From positions 186,001-250,000 of the forward strand of contig LGRT01000037.1 of NCBI GenBank assembly GCA_001642945.1: DNA of 64,000 bases. The letters are read 5' to 3'. Positions 18,537-27,747 of the stretch are shown here, one piece after another. The position numbers and the translations under genes are program-made. Below the pieces are notes generated by a model, which saw nothing but the letters and a program-made list of their open reading frames with translations, ran no database searches and had not been told where the DNA came from. This DNA is from Rhodobacteraceae bacterium SB2. GTDB lineage: Bacteria > Pseudomonadota > Alphaproteobacteria > Rhodobacterales > Rhodobacteraceae. Every line of letters begins with the position of its first letter. Position 1 is the stretch's first letter.

Positions 18537-19820
18537 TTAACGATAAGGTTTCAGAATTCTATCCGCTGCAGCCTGCGCTTGATCAAGCGCTTCTTGAGCG
18601 GATTTTTCACCAGCAATTGCAGAGGCCAACGCGTCATTGAACGTTTGGGTTACTTTGCCATTCTCATAGGTTGATAACTCAGCAACCGCAAATTCCAACT
18701 GATCTCGCGCAACCAATGCAGGAGGGAAATCAGCAGCATAGGCTTTCATTGCATCGGTTTCCCATGCGTCCGGGCGCGGCGCAACATAACCGGTGGCAAT
18801 CGACCAAACCGCCGCTTGCTCGGGGCTTGTAATCCACTGAACAAAATCAACCGCAGCGTCTTTTTGCTCATCCGTTGAATCTTTGAACAAATAGAAGTTA
18901 CCACCACCTGTCGGCGCGCCGCGGCGCTCTTTCGCAGGCAGCATTGCAACACCGAAATCAAACGGGGCATTCGTGCGCACATTTACCAAGTTACCCGTGG
19001 TTGTCCACATCATCGCTGTTTCCCCCTCGAAGAAGGCTTTTGGCGTTGGACCCCATTCGATAGAGCCTGGCTGCATCACACCATGCTTGGCAGAGAGATC
19101 AACCAAATATTCTAATGCTTCAACAACTTTGGGATCGTTGAAATTGGTTTTATTGCCGTCAGAATTGGCCAAGATTGCGCCTGCCGGTGTGGAAAGACCC
19201 TGGAACAACCAATAGGGAAAGCCCGCTGATGGAATACGAACGCCCCATTGCGTGACGTTGCCACTAGCGTCTTTTTTAGTCAGCTTTTTGCCGAACTCAA
19301 CCATTTCATCCCAATTTGCAGGCGCGGCATCCGGATTGAGACCAGCCTCTGCAAAGGCTTCTTTATTCCAATACAAAACCGGCGTTGAGCGCTGAAACGG
19401 AATACCGTAGGTTTTCCCACCGGTTTGACTGTTTTCCATAAAGGAAGGATAGAATCCATTTATCCAACTTTCTTGCTCTTCTGCAGAGACAAAATCGTCG
19501 AATGGCACAATAACATCTTCATCGATCAGGGTGAACATTTGGGTTGATAAAAGAACCGACAATTGAGGTGGTTTGCCGCCACGCGCTGCGGTCAAAGCTT
19601 TTACGCCCGCATCGCTGTAACTGCCCGCATAAATCGCCTCGATATTGACCCCAGGATTGGCGGCCACATAATCTGCGGTTAACTTTTCAATCGTAGTTGC
19701 GGCAGCGCCGCCCACGGCCACCGGGAAATAAAATTCCAGATCGACTGCGAAGGCCGAACCAACGGCTGCAAGTGATGTCAGGGATGCAACACTGGCTATC
19801 TTAAACATTTTTGGAAACAT
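18537..19820 (-). CDS. Extracellular solute-binding protein (UgpB-like, CUT1 family)
   Basis: Periplasmic binding protein of 427 residues. A signal peptide ends near residue 25 (VGSAFA) and the mature start VDLEFYFPVAVGG resembles UgpB-type proteins. The middle carries PVLYWNKEAFAEAGLNPD and ASGNVTQWGVRIPSAGFPYW; ERRGAPTGGGNFYLF follows, as in CUT1 binding proteins. The cargo is uncertain: glycerol phosphate, glycerophosphodiester or a sugar are all possible, and the operon's phosphoesterase makes a phosphodiester attractive. Second gene of the minus-strand operon, 3 bp after the ATPase gene. A stabilising hairpin follows it. Confidence 0.82.
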   Translation of the reverse strand: MFPKMFKIASVASLTSLAAVGSAFAVDLEFYFPVAVGGAAATTIEKLTADYVAANPGVNIEAIYAGSYSDAGVKALTAARGGKPPQLSVLLSTQMFTLIDEDVIVPFDDFVSAEEQESWINGFYPSFMENSQTGGKTYGIPFQRSTPVLYWNKEAFAEAGLNPDAAPANWDEMVEFGKKLTKKDASGNVTQWGVRIPSAGFPYWLFQGLSTPAGAILANSDGNKTNFNDPKVVEALEYLVDLSAKHGVMQPGSIEWGPTPKAFFEGETAMMWTTTGNLVNVRTNAPFDFGVAMLPAKERRGAPTGGGNFYLFKDSTDEQKDAAVDFVQWITSPEQAAVWSIATGYVAPRPDAWETDAMKAYAADFPPALVARDQLEFAVAELSTYENGKVTQTFNDALASAIAGEKSAQEALDQAQAAADRILKPYR

Positions 19821-19823
19821 GAT

Positions 19824-20951
19824 TTACCTCTGGGTTTGAGTTTGACGTGCCGACACAGAGCCGGCGTTTTGGGATGACAAAGCCATCTCAATCTCTGAAC
19901 GCATCGTATCCTCGCGCCGGCCCGAGGCCGTTTCGAACACATGCAAATCGCTTACATTAAAGGCCAATTTGATTGCCATTCCGCTGGTCAAGCGGGTTTG
20001 GCCCGGCGCTCGGCAGAGCAAGCTTTCTTCACCAACTTTACATTCAACCATCGCATCTGCACCCAAATATTCAACCTGGGCCACCTGCCCTTCTATCACG
20101 CCATTCTCAGTCGGCACCAACGCCTCTGGACGAATGCCAAAGGTTAAATTTTGGCTTTTCTGCAAAAGCTCTGAGGGAACCGCGCCCGCCAAAAGGTTGG
20201 GCGAAAACGTCACCATAGGCGGCGTACCGATAAACTTTGCCGCAAATAAAGTTGCCGGGGTTTCATACATCACGCGCGGTGATGCAACCTGCTCAACCTG
20301 ACCTTGATTCATCAACACAACTTGATCCGCCATGGTGACCGCTTCAACTTGATCATGCGTCACGTACAGCATCGTCACTCCAAGCCTGCGTTGCAAATCG
20401 CGGATTTCTTCGCGCATCTCGGCGCGCAACTTTGCATCAAGATTGGACAATGGCTCATCCATTAAGAAAATAGACTTATCGGCAACAATCGCGCGCCCCA
20501 AAGCAACACGCTGCTGTTGGCCGCCTGACAATTGGCTTGGCCTACGGTCTAACAAATGCCCCAAACCCAGCAGCTCAGCCGCGGCCTTCAACTTTTGGTC
20601 ACGATCACTGCGCGACAGACCGCGCACGCGCAGCCCAAAGATAATGTTTTCCGCTACGCTTAGATGTGGAAACAACGCATAAGATTGAAACACCATCGCA
20701 ATGTCGCGCGCCGCTGGCGCTGCATCCGTGACGTCTTCGCCATCAATAAACACCTGCCCAGATGTTGGATCATCCAAACCAGAAACAATTCGCAACGCCG
20801 TAGATTTCCCGCATCCAGACGGACCTAGCAAAGCCGTAAATTGACCTGCCGGAACATCAAGCGAAACATTGTTTAAAGCCGTTGTGTCACCCCAACTTTT
20901 GGTAACGCCTTTTAAGCTAACAGACCCCCCGCTCATATCGGCCTCTGCCAC
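19824..20951 (-). CDS. ABC transporter ATP-binding protein (UgpC/MalK type)
   Basis: CUT1 ATPase of 375 residues. Walker A is GPSGCGKST near residues 43-51, the signature LSGGQQQRVALGRAI, Walker B SIFLMDEPLSNLD, and the switch His in YVTHDQVEAVTMAD. The C-terminal OB-like domain contains GIRPEALVPTE, as in MalK/UgpC. It is the promoter-proximal gene of the operon, an order opposite to the ugp operon at 23578-28676. Its leader has two dyads (20978-21005). ATG at 20951 is accepted. Confidence 0.88.
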   Translation of the reverse strand: MAEADMSGGSVSLKGVTKSWGDTTALNNVSLDVPAGQFTALLGPSGCGKSTALRIVSGLDDPTSGQVFIDGEDVTDAAPAARDIAMVFQSYALFPHLSVAENIIFGLRVRGLSRSDRDQKLKAAAELLGLGHLLDRRPSQLSGGQQQRVALGRAIVADKSIFLMDEPLSNLDAKLRAEMREEIRDLQRRLGVTMLYVTHDQVEAVTMADQVVLMNQGQVEQVASPRVMYETPATLFAAKFIGTPPMVTFSPNLLAGAVPSELLQKSQNLTFGIRPEALVPTENGVIEGQVAQVEYLGADAMVECKVGEESLLCRAPGQTRLTSGMAIKLAFNVSDLHVFETASGRREDTMRSEIEMALSSQNAGSVSARQTQTQR

Positions 20952-21498
20952 TCACAAAGAGAAACCGGCAAGGGCAAGCGAATATTTCGCCTCGCATTTT
21001 GCGAGTCAGATCTAACCATATTATATTCCATTGTAAAAATAATCTTCATCGCCTTTTTCACTCACAAACCAAATCAATTACACCTAAAAAAGCGGCGCTC
21101 TTGCCAACCTGACCGGCTCACATTACATCCGCTTTGGGTTGAAATATCATAGACATAGCCGACGGGCCTAGCCCGATCCCCCATGATCTGTTTGGTTTTT
21201 ACATCTCCCTAAATCGAGCAATTAATTTTTTACGCTTTTAGCACCTAGATATCATCCATGCGCGGCACCGCAAAGCCATTGCTTCTTCTTTGAGGGAAGC
21301 ATGCCCCACAAAAAACAACAAAACAACAAAAATATTAGATTTCCAAAAAATTTTTGATAAAAAATTATAAAAAGAGAATTTTTAAACTACAAAACTACAA
21401 AAATTTGGCGTTTTTTCTTTTTTTTCGATCAGCTTCAGGTAAGCTGCCACGAGTCTGCTGGGTGTTCCGGCTTGAAATGATCAAAAAGTGACTTTTAA
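20952..21498. other. Divergent promoter region (547 bp)
   Basis: Lies between the minus-strand ABC operon and the HAD gene. It carries tandem dyads (20978-21005) close to the ATPase gene and a strongly A+T-rich tract at about 21300-21430 with phased A- and T-runs, which should be curved DNA. No gene is supported. Confidence 0.55.
20978..21005. promoter_or_regulatory. Tandem dyads, candidate DeoR-type operators
   Basis: Two immediately adjacent palindromes: GCGAA-TAT-TTCGC (20978-20990) and CTCGCA-TTT-TGCGAG (20991-21005). They share the half-site core GCGA/TCGC and sit about 30-55 bp before the ATPase start. GlpR/DeoR-type operators often contain TTCG/CGAA half-sites, and the operon encodes a DeoR protein. 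Confidence 0.45.
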
Positions 21499-22383
21499 AT
21501 GCTATCAACCGCCACCGCCTTTCAACGTTACCAAGAAATCCGACACAGACTGCCGACCGCCCCGCAAAACAAAACTATGTTGGATATTGAAAACCTCACG
21601 GAGATCTCGGGGAAAGCTGGCGCCTTTGTCTTTGATGCCTTTGGCGTATTGAATGTCGGTGATTGCCTTATCGAAGGGGCGGATCAACGCTTAAGCCAAT
21701 TGCGCCAACAGGGCTGTGAAATACGCATTCTCACCAATGCCGCGAGTTATGATCGCACCCGTGCATTGGAAAAGTTTGATCGGCTAGGCGTAACGATAGA
21801 CGCCGCAGAAATCATCACCAGCCGCGATGCCACGCTAACTGCGCTGATGCAAAACCACTGGGGTATAATTGCCGATCCCGATGACGCATTGACCGATATC
21901 AAATTTCAGCACACCCGGCTTGGGCAGAACGCTAGCGAATATGAGGCAGTAGATGGGTTTTTATTTCTATCCTCGGCCAATTGGTCGGCGCAAAAACAAC
22001 ATCTGCTCGAAGCCTCACTGATCACAAATGCCCGCCCTGTGCTCATCGCAAATGCGGATTTGGTGGCCCCGCGGGAAACTGGTTTCTCGCTGGAGCCAGG
22101 GTTTTATGGGCATCTTCTGTTAGATCGCGGCATCACCGACATACGGTTCTTCGGAAAGCCCTTTCCGGAAGTTTACACATTGGTGGAGAACAGCCTTCCG
22201 CAGCTTAACCCAAATGAAATTGTAATGTGCGGCGATACGCTTCATACAGATATTTTAGGTGCCACTTCCAGAGGGTGGCGCAGCGTGCTTGTCACACAGG
22301 ACGGGATGTTTTCCGGACATGAGACCGATATTTTCTGCAAAGAATCTAGTATTTTTGCCGATTGGCGCGTTAAGCGGATTTAA
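21499..22383 (+). CDS. HAD-superfamily class IIA hydrolase (NagD/glycerol-phosphate phosphatase-like)
   Basis: Protein of 294 residues. The HAD motif I is FDAFGVLNVGD with the nucleophilic D46, motif II TNAASYD near 79-85, and motif III/IV MCGDTLHTDILGATSRG near residue 247. The N-terminal FQRYQEIRHRLPTA leader is typical of this subgroup, so the first ATG is kept. Class IIA enzymes dephosphorylate small substrates such as glycerol 3-phosphate or nucleotides; the neighbouring Ugp systems make glycerol 3-phosphate attractive, but this is inference. A hairpin terminator follows at 22393. Confidence 0.82.
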   Translation: MLSTATAFQRYQEIRHRLPTAPQNKTMLDIENLTEISGKAGAFVFDAFGVLNVGDCLIEGADQRLSQLRQQGCEIRILTNAASYDRTRALEKFDRLGVTIDAAEIITSRDATLTALMQNHWGIIADPDDALTDIKFQHTRLGQNASEYEAVDGFLFLSSANWSAQKQHLLEASLITNARPVLIANADLVAPRETGFSLEPGFYGHLLLDRGITDIRFFGKPFPEVYTLVENSLPQLNPNEIVMCGDTLHTDILGATSRGWRSVLVTQDGMFSGHETDIFCKESSIFADWRVKRI

Positions 22384-22392
22384 CACTGCACG

Positions 22393-22412
22393 ATTGCCGG
22401 CAAACCGGCGAT
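22393..22412 (+). terminator. Hairpin between convergent HAD and LysR genes
   Basis: ATTGCCGG, CAAA, CCGGCGAT pairs over 8 bp with one wobble, just after the HAD stop. It lacks a clean T-run. It lies in the short convergent gap, so it may end transcription from one or both sides. Confidence 0.5.
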
Positions 22413-22486
22413 TAAAATCTTAGCTTGAAATTTCAAACATACGAAAAATGAATATGCGTTTGTGTGTAACCCGGCACTGATACCCC

Positions 22487-23404
22487 TCATGGCGCCTGAT
22501 TTATGCTGAAGGGGATAAGGCTGTCTCTAAAATGTTCCATAAACTCCAACGTGACCAAGGAGGGTTTTTTCAAAATTGGCCGCACCAAAGACAACCCATG
22601 CGGCAGACTGGGCGTAAAGGGGCGAAATCCAAGACCAAGCTTTTGATACTTAACCGCATCCAATTCACTGACGACCGACACCCCAACACCATTGCAAACC
22701 AGTTCGCAGGCTGCGGTGAATTGACGGACCTCTATATGCGAATTCATTGGAATTTGAGCATCTTGAAAACAGCGCGATAATTTCAAGAAGAAATCACTGT
22801 CTCGCCTTGTGTGGATGATATTTTCATTTTCAAGATCAGCGGGCCCAATCTGCGTTTTGGCCTCTAAAGCATGGCCTTTGGGAAACACACCAACCGTACG
22901 GATCTCAAGATAATGGCGGTCTACCGCTGGATGTCCGATAAATCCGTCCGTGATTCCAAAATCATATTGCTCCCCTATCATCCATTCTAGAATGCGCTCC
23001 GGGCGATCAGGCTCGATGGTGAGGCTCACGCCTGGACGGCCCTTTAAAAACTCGGCAACAACTTGTGGCAAATGGCTCGTGGCAAACCCTGGCAAGCATG
23101 CGATACGAATGTGACCGGCTTTTCGATTTGTGATATCTTGGCTCAGATCTGAAATCTGCCGCATCAGCTCTAAGACCCGCTTGATATCGGGCACCAAAAG
23201 CCGCACCTCTTGCGAGGGCACCAACTGACCATCACGCTTGTCAAATAAAGGAAAATCAAACTCTTTTGCCAGATCGGCGATCAGACGGCTGGCCGCAGGT
23301 TGACTGATTCCAAGATCAGCCGCTGCAGCGGTGACCGACCCATTTGTAATAACAGCCATTAACGCCTCTAACTGGCGTATACGCGGCGCTTTTCGTTTTG
23401 TCAT
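22487..23404 (-). CDS. LysR-family transcriptional regulator
   Basis: Regulator of 305 residues. The N-terminal winged helix contains TAAAADLGISQPAASRLIADL at about residues 25-45, and the effector domain begins near HIRIACLPGF. It is transcribed divergently from ugpB with about 170 bp between them, the classic layout for LysR control of the neighbouring operon. The gap is AT-rich and contains imperfect dyads, but I cannot define a T-N11-A site with confidence. The effector is unknown; glycerol phosphate or a catabolite of it would be a natural guess. Confidence 0.85.
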   Translation of the reverse strand: MTKRKAPRIRQLEALMAVITNGSVTAAAADLGISQPAASRLIADLAKEFDFPLFDKRDGQLVPSQEVRLLVPDIKRVLELMRQISDLSQDITNRKAGHIRIACLPGFATSHLPQVVAEFLKGRPGVSLTIEPDRPERILEWMIGEQYDFGITDGFIGHPAVDRHYLEIRTVGVFPKGHALEAKTQIGPADLENENIIHTRRDSDFFLKLSRCFQDAQIPMNSHIEVRQFTAACELVCNGVGVSVVSELDAVKYQKLGLGFRPFTPSLPHGLSLVRPILKKPSLVTLEFMEHFRDSLIPFSINQAP

Positions 23405-23577
23405 CGCCCATCTCCCTTCCTGATTCGAAATATTTATAATATAATGTTATACGTTTTTATATATTCGGCATCTTGAATTATATTTTTGCGCTGATAAGTT
23501 CGTCTTTAGTAACGAGGTCCGCGGGCAACACGGCACGCGGCGTAACAAGCATCGCAAACGATGTACGGGAGAGTAAC

Positions 23578-24888
23578 ATGAAAAAACATTTGATCGGCGC
23601 TGTCGCCGCAACCGCTGTGCTGTCACCAATTGCAGCTATGGCCAAAACCGAGGTGCATTTCTGGCACGCGTTTACCGGGCGTTTGGGTGAATTGGTCGCC
23701 GCGCAAGTTGAAGATTTCAACGCCGGCCAAAGCGACTACGAGGTCGTGCAAACCCACAAAGGAAACTACTCCGAAACGTTAAACGCTGGTATTGCTGCGT
23801 TCCGCGCAAAAGAACAGCCGAATATTCTGATGGTTTATGAAGTTGGTACCGCCACGATGATGGCTGCAAAAGGCGCTGTTAAGCCGGTGTACCAAGTGAT
23901 GGCTGAAAGTGGTGCGTCTTTTGACCCCGATGCTTATATCGGCGCTGTCAAAGGCTATTACACAACCACCGAAGGCGATATGCTATCTTTGCCGTTCAAC
24001 TCATCCACACCAGTTTTATGGGTAAACCGCGATGCAATGTCTGCAGCGGGTGTTGACCCCGACAGCGATATGTCAACTTGGGAGCAAGTGGGAGACGTTT
24101 TAGACCAGCTTAAAGCCGGAGGTGAAGATTGCCCCTTGGTAACTGCTTGGCAAAGCTGGATCCATCTTGAGAATTTCTCTGCCTATCATAACGTACCATT
24201 TGCCACACAAGACAATGGTTTTGCAGGCCTTGATACCGAGCTCAGCCTGAACGGGCCGGCGCAAGTGGCGCATCTGTCAGCGATGGGCCAATGGGCGAAA
24301 GATGGAAAATTTATCTATACAGGCCGCCGCAATGAAGGCGGTGCAAATTTTCGTGCCGGCGAATGTGCGCTGTTTACCGAAAGTTCGGCTGGCTATGCGG
24401 GCATCAGCTCGGAAGCAAAGTTTGATTTTGAAGTCCGCCCACTTCCCTATTGGAAAGCCGTCGCTGATGAGCCTCAAAACACGATTATTGGCGGTGCATC
24501 ACTTTGGGTGATGGAAGGCCATAGCGCAGATGAATATAAAGGCGTTGGGGCATTCTTGAGCTTCTTGTCTACATCGGATGTGCAAGCCGCATGGCATCAA
24601 AACACTGGCTATTTGCCGATCACATCCGAAGCTGGCGATGCAACCCGCGCCTCTGGATTTTATGATAAAAACCCAGGCACTGATATCGCTGTGATCCAAA
24701 TGACAGCGAAGCAACCTACAGCAAACTCGAAAGGGTTACGGCTGGGCAGCTTTGATCAAATCCGCGGCATCATCGATGAAGAGCTGGAAGCCATCTGGTC
24801 TGGTGACAAATCAGCACAAGAGGCAATGGACAGCGCCAAAGAGCGCGGCGATGCTCTGTTGCGCCGCTTTGAACAAGCAAACCGCTAA
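23578..24888 (+). CDS. ugpB: Glycerol-3-phosphate ABC transporter substrate-binding protein
   Basis: Periplasmic binding protein of 436 residues. The ATG at 23578 is chosen because GGGAGAG precedes it and it starts a signal peptide (MKKHLIGAVAATAVLSPIAA, cleavage near AMA); the longer frame adds 35 residues with no signal. The mature start KTEVHFWHAFTG and LPFNSSTPVLWVNRDAM match UgpB. First gene of ugpBAECQ, with cargo glycerol 3-phosphate and glycerophosphodiesters in characterised systems. A terminator-like hairpin follows and probably lowers downstream expression. Confidence 0.88.
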   Translation: MKKHLIGAVAATAVLSPIAAMAKTEVHFWHAFTGRLGELVAAQVEDFNAGQSDYEVVQTHKGNYSETLNAGIAAFRAKEQPNILMVYEVGTATMMAAKGAVKPVYQVMAESGASFDPDAYIGAVKGYYTTTEGDMLSLPFNSSTPVLWVNRDAMSAAGVDPDSDMSTWEQVGDVLDQLKAGGEDCPLVTAWQSWIHLENFSAYHNVPFATQDNGFAGLDTELSLNGPAQVAHLSAMGQWAKDGKFIYTGRRNEGGANFRAGECALFTESSAGYAGISSEAKFDFEVRPLPYWKAVADEPQNTIIGGASLWVMEGHSADEYKGVGAFLSFLSTSDVQAAWHQNTGYLPITSEAGDATRASGFYDKNPGTDIAVIQMTAKQPTANSKGLRLGSFDQIRGIIDEELEAIWSGDKSAQEAMDSAKERGDALLRRFEQANR

Positions 24889-24903
24889 GTGGATTGTGAA
24901 ATC

Positions 24904-24936
24904 GCGGGCTCCGGCATAGGGGCCCGCACCTTTTTT
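24904..24936 (+). terminator. Attenuator-like terminator between ugpB and ugpA
   Basis: GCGGGC (24904-24909) pairs with GCCCGC (24922-24927), followed after ACC by TTTTTT. This is a rho-independent shape inside an operon, so partial termination would give more binding protein than permease. Confidence 0.68.
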
Positions 24937-24950
24937 AAACGAGGCCCCCT

Positions 24951-25832
24951 ATGGAAAAGCGCGTCACCTTTCGCGGTTGGCTGCTGCCGCTGGTATTGAT
25001 TGCACCGCAGGTGATGATCTCGGCGATATTTTTCTTTTACCCAGCCGGACAGGCTATTTGGCAATCGCTGTTTATACCCGATCCGTTTGGCCTCTCTGCT
25101 CGCTTTGTTGGGCTTGGAAATTTCGAATTTCTTATCAGCGATAAATATTATCGCGCATCTTTTATCACCACAGCCGTGTTCTCTTTGTTGGTCACGCTCT
25201 GTTCGATGATCCCAGCGCTGTTTTTAGCCGTGCTGGCAGATCGTTTGATAAAGGGCTCGGGCGTGTACCGTACCCTGCTCATCTGGCCTTATGCGGTTGC
25301 ACCGGCCGTTGCGGGGGTTTTATGGTTGTTCATGTTTAACACCCGCGTCGGCGTTGTCTCATGGTATCTGGGGCATTTGGGCTATGATTGGAACCATGTG
25401 CTCAATGGTGGCGAAGCCATGGGGCTGGTCGTAGTGGCTTCGGCATGGGGGCGTATCAGCTATAACTTCCTGTTCTTCTTCGCCGCGCTGCAATCCGTAC
25501 CACGCTCAGTTGTTGAAGCAGCAGCGATCGACGGCGCACGGTTTTGGCGGAGGTTTTTCACAGTTATATTACCACTTTTATCGCCTACAGCATTTTTCTT
25601 GTTAGTGGTAAACATCGTTTACGCGTTTTTTGAAACCTTTGGCGTCATTCATACGATTACGGCAGGCGGCCCGCAGCAATCCACCACCATTCTTGTATAT
25701 AAAGTATTTTCCGATGGGTTTGTCGGCCAAGATCTTGGTTCATCCGCCGCCCAATCGGTGATCCTTCTCTTCGTGGTTGGCCTGCTCACGGTTATCCAAT
25801 TTAAATATATCGAGAAAAGAGTGCATTACTGA
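24951..25832 (+). CDS. ugpA: Glycerol-3-phosphate ABC transporter permease
   Basis: Inner-membrane permease of 293 residues with six helices. It opens [20 protein letters not shown], a typical UgpA start, and has the EAA loop [17 protein letters not shown] at about 185-201. Third-helix to sixth-helix arrangement fits the CUT1 MalF/UgpA subunit. Its TGA overlaps the ugpE ATG by one base (TGATG), giving translational coupling. The partner UgpE is encoded next. Confidence 0.88.
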   Translation: MEKRVTFRGWLLPLVLIAPQVMISAIFFFYPAGQAIWQSLFIPDPFGLSARFVGLGNFEFLISDKYYRASFITTAVFSLLVTLCSMIPALFLAVLADRLIKGSGVYRTLLIWPYAVAPAVAGVLWLFMFNTRVGVVSWYLGHLGYDWNHVLNGGEAMGLVVVASAWGRISYNFLFFFAALQSVPRSVVEAAAIDGARFWRRFFTVILPLLSPTAFFLLVVNIVYAFFETFGVIHTITAGGPQQSTTILVYKVFSDGFVGQDLGSSAAQSVILLFVVGLLTVIQFKYIEKRVHY

Positions 25833-26686
25833 TGGAACAGCGCTCTGGCATGGTTGAAAAACGCGGCATGGGCCTTTGGCTTACGCATGGTTTCATGATT
25901 ACCGGCGTTTTAATTATTTTCTTTCCGATCTGGCTGGCCTTTGTTGCATCAACCGTGACGCAACCAGAGATCGTCTCGCCGCCCATGCCTCTCCTGCCGG
26001 GAGGCCATTTTTGGGAAAATTATAAAACCGCCTTGTTATCGGGGGTAAACGTGCCCGTGGCCACCATGTTGATGAACAGTTTGATTATGGCGATCGGAAT
26101 TGCCGTTGGCAAAATTATCATCTCTCTACTCAGTGCTTTTGCCATTGTATATTTTCGGTTTCCGGGCCGCACCATTTTCTTTTGGATGATTTTCTTAACC
26201 TTGATGCTGCCCGTCGAAGTGCGTATTTTACCCACCTTTGAAGTGGTGGCCGGCTTTGGTATGCTGAATAGCTATTCCGGCCTTATTTTCCCGCTTATCG
26301 CATCAGCCACCGCAACCTTTCTGTTTAGGCAATTTTTTCTCACCATTCCGGATGAGCTGGCCGAGGCTGCGCGCGTTGACGGCGCGCAACCGATGCGGTT
26401 TTTCATTGATATCGTTCTGCCCATGAGCCGCACAAATATCGCAGCGCTCTTTGTGATCTTGTTTATCTATGGCTGGAACCAATATCTTTGGCCCCTTTTG
26501 ATTACAACCGACCCTGAAATGAACACGATCGTGATGGGTATAAAGCAAATGTTCCCCAGCGGCGATGATGTGGCTGAATGGCCCGTGATCATGGCAACAT
26601 CGATTCTGGCGATGATCCCCCCTGTTATCGTTGTTGTCTCGATGCAAAAGCTTTTCGTGCGCGGCCTTGTCGATAGTGAGAAATAG
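25832..26686 (+). CDS. ugpE: Glycerol-3-phosphate ABC transporter permease
   Basis: Inner-membrane permease of 284 residues, MalG/UgpE type. The EAA loop [17 protein letters not shown] lies near 175-191. The C-terminus ends [14 protein letters not shown], the usual UgpE ending. Six helices are visible, including [20 protein letters not shown] at about 31-50, a periplasmic junction. Couples to ugpA upstream and is 2 bp from ugpC downstream. Confidence 0.88.
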   Translation: MEQRSGMVEKRGMGLWLTHGFMITGVLIIFFPIWLAFVASTVTQPEIVSPPMPLLPGGHFWENYKTALLSGVNVPVATMLMNSLIMAIGIAVGKIIISLLSAFAIVYFRFPGRTIFFWMIFLTLMLPVEVRILPTFEVVAGFGMLNSYSGLIFPLIASATATFLFRQFFLTIPDELAEAARVDGAQPMRFFIDIVLPMSRTNIAALFVILFIYGWNQYLWPLLITTDPEMNTIVMGIKQMFPSGDDVAEWPVIMATSILAMIPPVIVVVSMQKLFVRGLVDSEK

Positions 26687-26688
26687 AA

Positions 26689-27747
26689 ATGGCAAATGTT
26701 ACGTTAAAAAATATCAAGAAAAGCTTTGGAGCCACGCATGTTATCCATGGGATAGATGCTGAAATTAAGGATGGCGAATTTATCGTGATCGTCGGCCCAT
26801 CAGGCTGTGGAAAATCAACGCTTCTGCGTATGGTTGCTGGGCTTGAGACCATTACATCGGGCGATATTTTTATCGGCGATGAACGCGCGAATGAGAAAGA
26901 GCCGATGGATCGCGACATCGCCATGGTGTTCCAAAATTACGCGCTATACCCGCATATGTCCGTACGCCAAAATATGGGCTATGGTTTGAAAATCGCGAAA
27001 TTGCCCAAAAGCGAAATTGACGCTAAGGTTCAAGATGCAGCAAAACTGTTGCAACTAGAGCCCTTACTAGAGCGCAAACCGCGCCAATTATCTGGCGGTC
27101 AACGTCAACGCGTGGCGATGGGGCGGGCCATCGTGCGCGAACCTTCGGTGTTTTTATTCGATGAACCCCTGTCAAACCTTGATGCCAAATTGCGCGTTCA
27201 AATGCGGCTTGAAATTCGGGAATTGCAAGAGAAATTGGGGATCACCGCGCTATATGTCACCCATGATCAAGTTGAAGCCATGACCATGGCCGACCGTATG
27301 ATCGTGATGAATGGAGGCATCGCAGAACAGATCGGCACGCCTTTAGACGTATATGAAAAACCACAAACCCTATTTGCAGCTCAATTTATCGGCAGCCCAG
27401 CAATGAATATCTTCGATGCGCATATCGAAGGGGGCCAGGTGAAAATAAGAGATCTGCCTATTGGGCCCGCTCAGGGCCGCGATGGCCCTGTGAAGCTAGG
27501 GATCCGTCCCGAGCATTTGGTAAAAACATCCGATGCAGCTTTGAACGCCTCGATACAAATATCCGAACCTCTGGGTGCGAACACGCTGCTGCATGGAAAA
27601 TTAACGGGGTTCGACAATATAGCAATCACCGCCAGTTTACCCGGCGTGCATCTTTTAGAAACCAAATCCTTTCACATCGGCTTTGCCGTTGAACCCGCAA
27701 ACATCCATCTATTCGATCCCGAGACCGGGCGCAGGTTGCCAGTTTGA
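26689..27747 (+). CDS. ugpC: Glycerol-3-phosphate ABC transporter ATP-binding protein
   Basis: ATPase of 352 residues. Walker A GPSGCGKSTLLRM near 37-49, signature LSGGQRQRVAMGRAI, Walker B VFLFDEPLSNLDAKLR and switch TALYVTHDQVEAMTMADR. The C-terminal domain reads GIRPEHL and ends LFDPETGRRLPV, which matches UgpC. It energises uptake by UgpBAE. The ugpQ ATG starts at its last base. Confidence 0.9.
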   Translation: MANVTLKNIKKSFGATHVIHGIDAEIKDGEFIVIVGPSGCGKSTLLRMVAGLETITSGDIFIGDERANEKEPMDRDIAMVFQNYALYPHMSVRQNMGYGLKIAKLPKSEIDAKVQDAAKLLQLEPLLERKPRQLSGGQRQRVAMGRAIVREPSVFLFDEPLSNLDAKLRVQMRLEIRELQEKLGITALYVTHDQVEAMTMADRMIVMNGGIAEQIGTPLDVYEKPQTLFAAQFIGSPAMNIFDAHIEGGQVKIRDLPIGPAQGRDGPVKLGIRPEHLVKTSDAALNASIQISEPLGANTLLHGKLTGFDNIAITASLPGVHLLETKSFHIGFAVEPANIHLFDPETGRRLPV

